From Dehalococcoidia bacterium (lineage in GTDB: Bacteria > Chloroflexota > Dehalococcoidia > GIF9 > UBA5629): 19,249 bases of DNA. Positions within the stretch are counted from its first letter, which is position 1, and the number at the start of each line of letters is the position of its first letter. The stretch is from the NCBI GenBank assembly GCA_003484395.1, contig DNCV01000078.1, positions 328-19,576 on the forward strand, given 5' to 3'. The notes below the pieces were generated by a model that searched no databases, was not told the origin of the DNA, and saw nothing but the letters and a program-made list of their open reading frames with translations. Position numbers and translations under genes: made by a program. This document shows, one piece after another, positions 15,837 through 19,249 of the stretch.

Positions 15837-16442
15837 ATGGTATTGAAGGTACTGGGCATCGGAAGCAGTCCCCGTAAAGACGGTAACTCAGATATTCTGC
15901 TACAACATTTCCTTGAAACTGTAGCTTCCAATGTCATTGATGTCGAAGAGATTCAGTTACGGGATTATCAATTCCAATCTTGTATTGGCTGTGAGCGCTG
16001 CCGCAAAGACAGGCAATGCACGGGGCTAAATGATGATATGCAGTATATTTATCCTAAAATTCTCGAGGCAGGCGGATTGATACTGGTATCTCCTGTGCAT
16101 AACTACAACATTACTGCGTTAATGAAGGCGTTTATCGATCGGTTATACTGCTTCTATGAATTTCATGGCGAGAGACCGGGACAATGGTCCAGCCGGTTAA
16201 GCGGACAGGGACGAAAGGCTATCGTAGCGGCCATCGGCGAACAGTTTGGAGTTCAAGAAGGAATGCACCTGACGCTGGAAGCCATGCGACTTCCGCTTGC
16301 CGCACTTGGTTATGAAGTAATCGGTACTTTTCCTATAACCGGAATTTATACCAAGGGCATGCTGGCTCAGCATCACTCATTACTGGATATATCGCAGGTG
16401 CTGGCAAAGCTGCTGTCGGATTCACTGAAAGGAAACGTCTGA
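15837..16442 (+). CDS. Iron-sulfur flavoprotein (NADPH-dependent FMN reductase family)
   Basis: This 201-residue flavodoxin-fold protein is of the FMN reductase family. It has the FMN-phosphate loop SSPRKDGNSD at residues 10-19 and SPVHNYNITALMKAFIDRL near 84-102, where the flavin ring normally packs. Cys49, Cys52, Cys55 and Cys61 form the compact CX2CX2CX5C motif of archaeal-type iron-sulfur flavoproteins, which bind a [4Fe-4S] cluster. It probably carries electrons in the cytoplasm; the partner is unknown. It starts 30 bases after the permease gene with AGAGGA before the ATG, so it may be the last gene of the transporter operon, although it has no evident transport role. It converges on the MscS gene across 25 bases with no clear terminator. 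Confidence 0.85.
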   Translation: MVLKVLGIGSSPRKDGNSDILLQHFLETVASNVIDVEEIQLRDYQFQSCIGCERCRKDRQCTGLNDDMQYIYPKILEAGGLILVSPVHNYNITALMKAFIDRLYCFYEFHGERPGQWSSRLSGQGRKAIVAAIGEQFGVQEGMHLTLEAMRLPLAALGYEVIGTFPITGIYTKGMLAQHHSLLDISQVLAKLLSDSLKGNV

Positions 16443-16467
16443 GCTTATCATTGTTGCACGCTGTCAA

Positions 16468-17577
16468 TTACGTTACTTCTTCACCAGCATTACCATGCTC
16501 CATCGTCTTTGCTGTATCAGTGTATTCTATAATTTCTCGAACCGGATAGTTGATCTTTATACCCTCTTTACGGAAACGGGTGTGGAGCCGCTTGATTAGC
16601 TCTGTTTTCACCGTAAAAGACGATAGCCTGTCTTTAGCGTAGATCCATATCCAGAATTTTATATTGGAATCATCGAATGCTTCATATCCAAACCACGCTC
16701 CCCGTTCTTTGACAGCTTCGGGTAATTCTTCGATAACTTCGTTGGCGACTTCCATAGCCACGTTTTCCACGTGCTGCAGGTCGCTGCTGTAGCTTACCCC
16801 GCCATCAACGGTAATGGCCAGTTCCATATGAGGGCTGTAATAATTGGTAATGATGCTGTCGGCAAGGCGTGAATTGGGAATGATCACCAGATTATTAAAT
16901 GTGGTGCGTATCCTGGTGCTGCGCCAGCCGATATCGACAACATATCCTTTAGCTCCATTATCGAGCTCGATATAATCACCGACGCGGACTATCTGGTCAG
17001 TTATGATCTGTGAACCCGCAAAGAAATTGCCGAGTGTCGGTTGTAGAGCGAGTGCTATCGCCAGACCGCCGATGCCGAGCCCGGCAAGAAGAGGACTGAT
17101 CGGTATTCCAAGATAATCCAGAAGCAGCAGGATGCCGCCGGTGTAGAGCAGGATCACCGTAATCCGTTGAATAAAACGTATCGTCCCTTCATCGATATAA
17201 ATTTTCTTTTGAGCAGAGGCTATGCCCAAGCGCCGTCCCAGAAAATAGCTGAACACTTTTGCGACCACATAGGTACCGATTACTATAAGCGTAACAATAC
17301 TGCTTTTATTCAGCGTATCATGCCAGTTCTCCGTGAATGACATTGACCGCAATGCCACTATAGCGCCTTGAACAGCGAGTAGAATAAAGATTGGCCATCG
17401 CAAAATAAAAAGATACGATAAAACAACGGGTGAGTGCTCCTTGCGTTCCGGCCATTTATTTTGCATTTTTTTTATAATAAAAACGAAAAGCCAGCCCGGG
17501 AGCACAAATGCGATGAGTAGTAATGCTGCCCGTATTATTTCGATAAGCAGGTTGTTTTGTAAGTCCTCAAAAAACAT
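16468..17577 (-). CDS. MscS-family mechanosensitive ion channel
   Basis: This 369-residue membrane protein is of the small-conductance mechanosensitive channel family. Membrane segments lie near residues 11-36, 52-78, 93-115 and 137-155. The Gly/Ala-rich pore helix is at about 160-190 (LLAGLGIGGLAIALALQ, then TLGNFFAGSQI). The cytoplasmic beta domain follows, with VRVGDYIEL at 197-205 and VIIPNS at 231-236. It carries two more N-terminal helices than E. coli MscS. Such channels open under membrane tension to release solutes on hypo-osmotic shock, the counterpart of the betaine importer beside it. The ATG is five bases after the HPP gene stop, so the two form an operon. Confidence 0.92.
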   Translation of the reverse strand: MFFEDLQNNLLIEIIRAALLLIAFVLPGWLFVFIIKKMQNKWPERKEHSPVVLSYLFILRWPIFILLAVQGAIVALRSMSFTENWHDTLNKSSIVTLIVIGTYVVAKVFSYFLGRRLGIASAQKKIYIDEGTIRFIQRITVILLYTGGILLLLDYLGIPISPLLAGLGIGGLAIALALQPTLGNFFAGSQIITDQIVRVGDYIELDNGAKGYVVDIGWRSTRIRTTFNNLVIIPNSRLADSIITNYYSPHMELAITVDGGVSYSSDLQHVENVAMEVANEVIEELPEAVKERGAWFGYEAFDDSNIKFWIWIYAKDRLSSFTVKTELIKRLHTRFRKEGIKINYPVREIIEYTDTAKTMEHGNAGEEVT

Positions 17578-17582
17578 ATAAC

Positions 17583-18137
17583 CTACGTCAAGTCTCTTAA
17601 ATAACGCTTGAGAAAGTAATGTGATACCGATAATAGAGCTGCACTGATAACAACCGCCAGTGCAACACTAACCGTTAGTCCGTTTAATGCAATTCCCAGA
17701 GCTGTTCCGCTTGCGGGAGGATGTTCGGTCTTTGTGCTTACCATGAGAAAGATGGAAATACCAACGGCGATCGAATAAATGATCGCTGACGGAATAAGCG
17801 ATAATTGCGGAATAAAGGCGAATAACGATCCTGAAATAATGCCCATTAAATGTCCGCCGATAACCCTTCTTGGTTCAGCGGTGATGCTTCTTGGCATGGC
17901 AAATATAATAAAAGCAGTGGAACCAAGGGATGCTACTACGACGGCATGATTTTCGGTTAATATCAAAAATACAATTAAGACGACTACGGTAGCAACAAGG
18001 CTTTGGCAGATGTAATACTTACGAGAAATTCTGAATCCCGCTGTCACCGAAGATAGATATGATCTCGATATGACAAATGACTCAAAAAAATGTAGCAGTT
18101 TTTTTCTGTAGTTGGCGATTAATTCCATTGTCAACAA
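17583..18137 (-). CDS. HPP-family integral membrane protein
   Basis: This 184-residue protein is of the HPP family, small four-helix membrane proteins. The name-giving motif is present as TEHPPASGTALG (HPP at residues 139-141). Hydrophobic segments lie near 46-60, 65-81, 93-134 (probably two) and 147-174. The SLGSTAFIIFA stretch at 70-80 and the PRRVIGGH stretch at 89-96 also fit the family. Some cyanobacterial members take part in nitrite transport; most are uncharacterised. The frame begins at a TTG (18137), with another TTG at 18134 and an ATG at 18128. None has a strong ribosome site, so the start is uncertain by up to three codons. It shares a transcript with the MscS gene downstream; a joint role in ion or osmotic balance is a guess. 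Confidence 0.82.
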   Translation of the reverse strand: MLTMELIANYRKKLLHFFESFVISRSYLSSVTAGFRISRKYYICQSLVATVVVLIVFLILTENHAVVVASLGSTAFIIFAMPRSITAEPRRVIGGHLMGIISGSLFAFIPQLSLIPSAIIYSIAVGISIFLMVSTKTEHPPASGTALGIALNGLTVSVALAVVISAALLSVSHYFLKRYLRDLT

Positions 18138-18341
18138 TTATCTCGCTTTATTTGTAGTGTGATTTTTAGTGATTTTCGTCAGGGCGAGAAGCTGGGACTT
18201 CTCATCTTGTTGATAGTACATATAGATTTTGTTTCGTTTTTAAGGACTCATTTCGTAATGGACTAATTTAACCACGTTTTATCCTTGCTAATCAAATGTT
18301 TGTATATAAGAGTATCTGTGATATTACTTTTTTCTTGGCTC

Positions 18342-18360
18342 AACAATGATATCAATTGTT
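18342..18360. repeat. Inverted repeat in the divergent intergenic region
   Basis: TGATATCA is flanked by AACAA on the left and TTGTT on the right (with one extra A), giving a 19-base near-palindrome between the divergent HPP and MscS genes. Its size and place suit a repressor site. Elsewhere in 18138-18426 the DNA is AT-rich, and no gene or convincing minus-strand promoter was seen. Confidence 0.35.
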
Positions 18361-18426
18361 TACTTCATATGCAGTCTGTGAACATTACAAAATGTTGATG
18401 AGAGAATGAAATTAGCTGCAAAATCA

Positions 18427-18455
18427 TTGACATGCTTAATCAGGTTAATTAGAAT
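18427..18455 (+). promoter_or_regulatory. Promoter of the right-edge MscS gene
   Basis: TTGACA (18427-18432), a 17-base spacer, then TAGAAT (18450-18455). The implied start near 18462 leaves a leader of about 190 bases before the ATG at 18652. Confidence 0.65.
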
Positions 18456-18505
18456 GCAAACAAACATTTATAAAAATATTTGAATGCTATACCGATGATC
18501 TCATC

Positions 18506-18619
18506 ATATTGCAGCAATTGTTTTATTGATCTCCGGATACTTTCACGATCTGATGATCGATATCATTTCAATGCTTCGAATCAGCGTGAACGTTCTGAAT
18601 TGCGGTGATGCTGCAATAT
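18506..18619 (+). ncRNA. Candidate structured leader element upstream of the MscS gene
   Basis: ATATTGCAGCA (18506-18516) and TGCTGCAATAT (18609-18619) are a perfect 11-base inverted repeat enclosing 92 bases. Inside it, TTCACG, CTGAT and TCGA on the 5' side (18542-18560) pair in order with TCGA, ATCAG and CGTGAA on the 3' side (18576-18590). That gives 15 pairs with two small 5' bulges. GCAATT and AATTGC offer a competing helix. The element sits wholly between the promoter and the GGAGGA at 18642-18647. It matches no riboswitch class recognised by eye. Confidence 0.45.
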
Positions 18620-18651
18620 AAATAGTTGCGAATTCGTTGGTGGAGGACTTA

Positions 18652-19249
18652 ATGATAGAGCTTTTTGAAAACTGGAAGCCCATTATATTTGATCTCGCTA
18701 TTATAATAGGCGCCGGCATCATTGGTATCATAGTGCACCTTATCGTCTTCCACATCCTGACACGCATTCAAAAACGCACCTCAAGTGTAGTATTCGGCTC
18801 TTTGGTAAAGCACACCCGCAGACCCTTTAAGTATCTCATGGTTCTTTTGGTTATAAATATCGTTATTCCTGTTATAGAACTACCGGAGAGTACTCTTTAT
18901 ATTGTCGATAGTATATTCCGGTCATTGTTTATTATTGCGGTATCCTGGTTGACAATCTGTCTGACCGCTGTTGCTGAGGATTTAATACTAAGCCGTTATA
19001 AAATTGATACCAAAGATAACTTGCAGGCAAGAAAGATATATACACAAACACAGACCATCAGAAAGATATTAGCTGCGATTATCATTATACTGGCAGTGGC
19101 GTTGATCTTAATGGGATTTGACAGCTTCCGTCAGTTGGGCACGGGCATACTCGCTTCGGCTGGTCTGGCAAGCGTGGTCATTGGACTCGCGGCACAGAAG
19201 ATATTTGGGAATTTACTTGCAGGCATTCAGATAGCATTTACACAACCCA
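18652..19249 (+). CDS. MscS-family mechanosensitive ion channel, 3' end outside window
   Basis: The frame is open from the ATG at 18652 to the right edge (199 complete codons), with GGAGGA (18642-18647) as ribosome site. Membrane segments lie near residues 10-36, 59-77, 83-106 and 138-154. The MscS pore helix is seen at 160-196 with QLGTGILASAGLASVVIGLA, then AAQKIFGNLLAGIQIAFTQP, close to the E. coli MscS Gly/Ala pattern. The cytoplasmic beta domain is cut off. It is not a close copy of the MscS gene at 16468-17577: the N-terminal parts differ, so they are separate family members, not a recent duplication. It is divergent from the HPP-MscS pair and has its own promoter and a structured leader. 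Confidence 0.88.
   Translation, partial: MIELFENWKPIIFDLAIIIGAGIIGIIVHLIVFHILTRIQKRTSSVVFGSLVKHTRRPFKYLMVLLVINIVIPVIELPESTLYIVDSIFRSLFIIAVSWLTICLTAVAEDLILSRYKIDTKDNLQARKIYTQTQTIRKILAAIIIILAVALILMGFDSFRQLGTGILASAGLASVVIGLAAQKIFGNLLAGIQIAFTQP

Noticed and set aside
18543..18767. Minus-strand 74-codon frame, Met/Ile/Arg-rich
   Set aside because: It lies opposite the start of the MscS gene and its structured leader, with no ribosome site or family resemblance.

Overview
The window looks like bacterial chromosome from a moderate-GC organism. It joins an accessory, defence-type segment (about 1-3.5 kb) to a conserved pyrimidine operon (3.6-12.3 kb) and then an osmotic-stress gene group (12.3-19.2 kb). 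The gene set and style (pyrR-pyrB-pyrC-carA-carB-pyrK in one tight run, an ABC betaine system whose ATPase carries CBS domains, GTG/TTG starts with strong GGAGG ribosome sites) would fit a Chloroflexota, perhaps Dehalococcoidia-like, bacterium. That placement is inference only; no rRNA or other marker is present.

Region 1, 1-3.56 kb: a 5'-truncated N6-adenine DNA methyltransferase gene of the type IIG/Eco57I-like class runs in from the left edge. It is followed by a HEPN (AbiU2-like) protein. Convergent to these is a toxin-antitoxin locus: an XRE-HTH plus Panacea (DUF4065) antitoxin with a near-consensus promoter, and a one-base-overlapping RelE-like toxin gene that is frameshifted in this sequence. 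The DNA here is visibly more AT-rich than the operon beside it.

Region 2, 3.57-12.35 kb, all minus strand: pyrR, pyrB, pyrC, carA, carB, pyrK and yjbQ, mostly overlapping or a few bases apart. Together they encode CO2/glutamine to dihydroorotate (CarAB, PyrB, PyrC), the electron-transfer subunit for dihydroorotate dehydrogenase (PyrK; no pyrD here), the regulator PyrR, and a YjbQ-family protein. The leader before pyrR holds a clear PyrR-binding hairpin, a candidate antiterminator, and an intrinsic terminator whose 3' arm contains the pyrR Shine-Dalgarno sequence. This indicates uridine-nucleotide feedback control by PyrR.

Region 3, 12.35-19.25 kb: a divergent promoter drives a glycine betaine/proline-type ABC importer (binding lipoprotein, CBS-ATPase, permease) and an iron-sulfur flavoprotein. 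Convergent to these are an MscS channel and an HPP-family membrane protein. At the right edge a second, divergent MscS-family gene runs out of the window behind a 190-base leader that shows nested inverted repeats. Solute uptake plus two mechanosensitive channels make this an osmoadaptation neighbourhood.

No rRNA, tRNA, CRISPR array or insertion sequence was recognised. The most interesting items are the pyrR leader, the Panacea-type toxin-antitoxin locus with its one-base lesion, and the structured leader of the second MscS gene.
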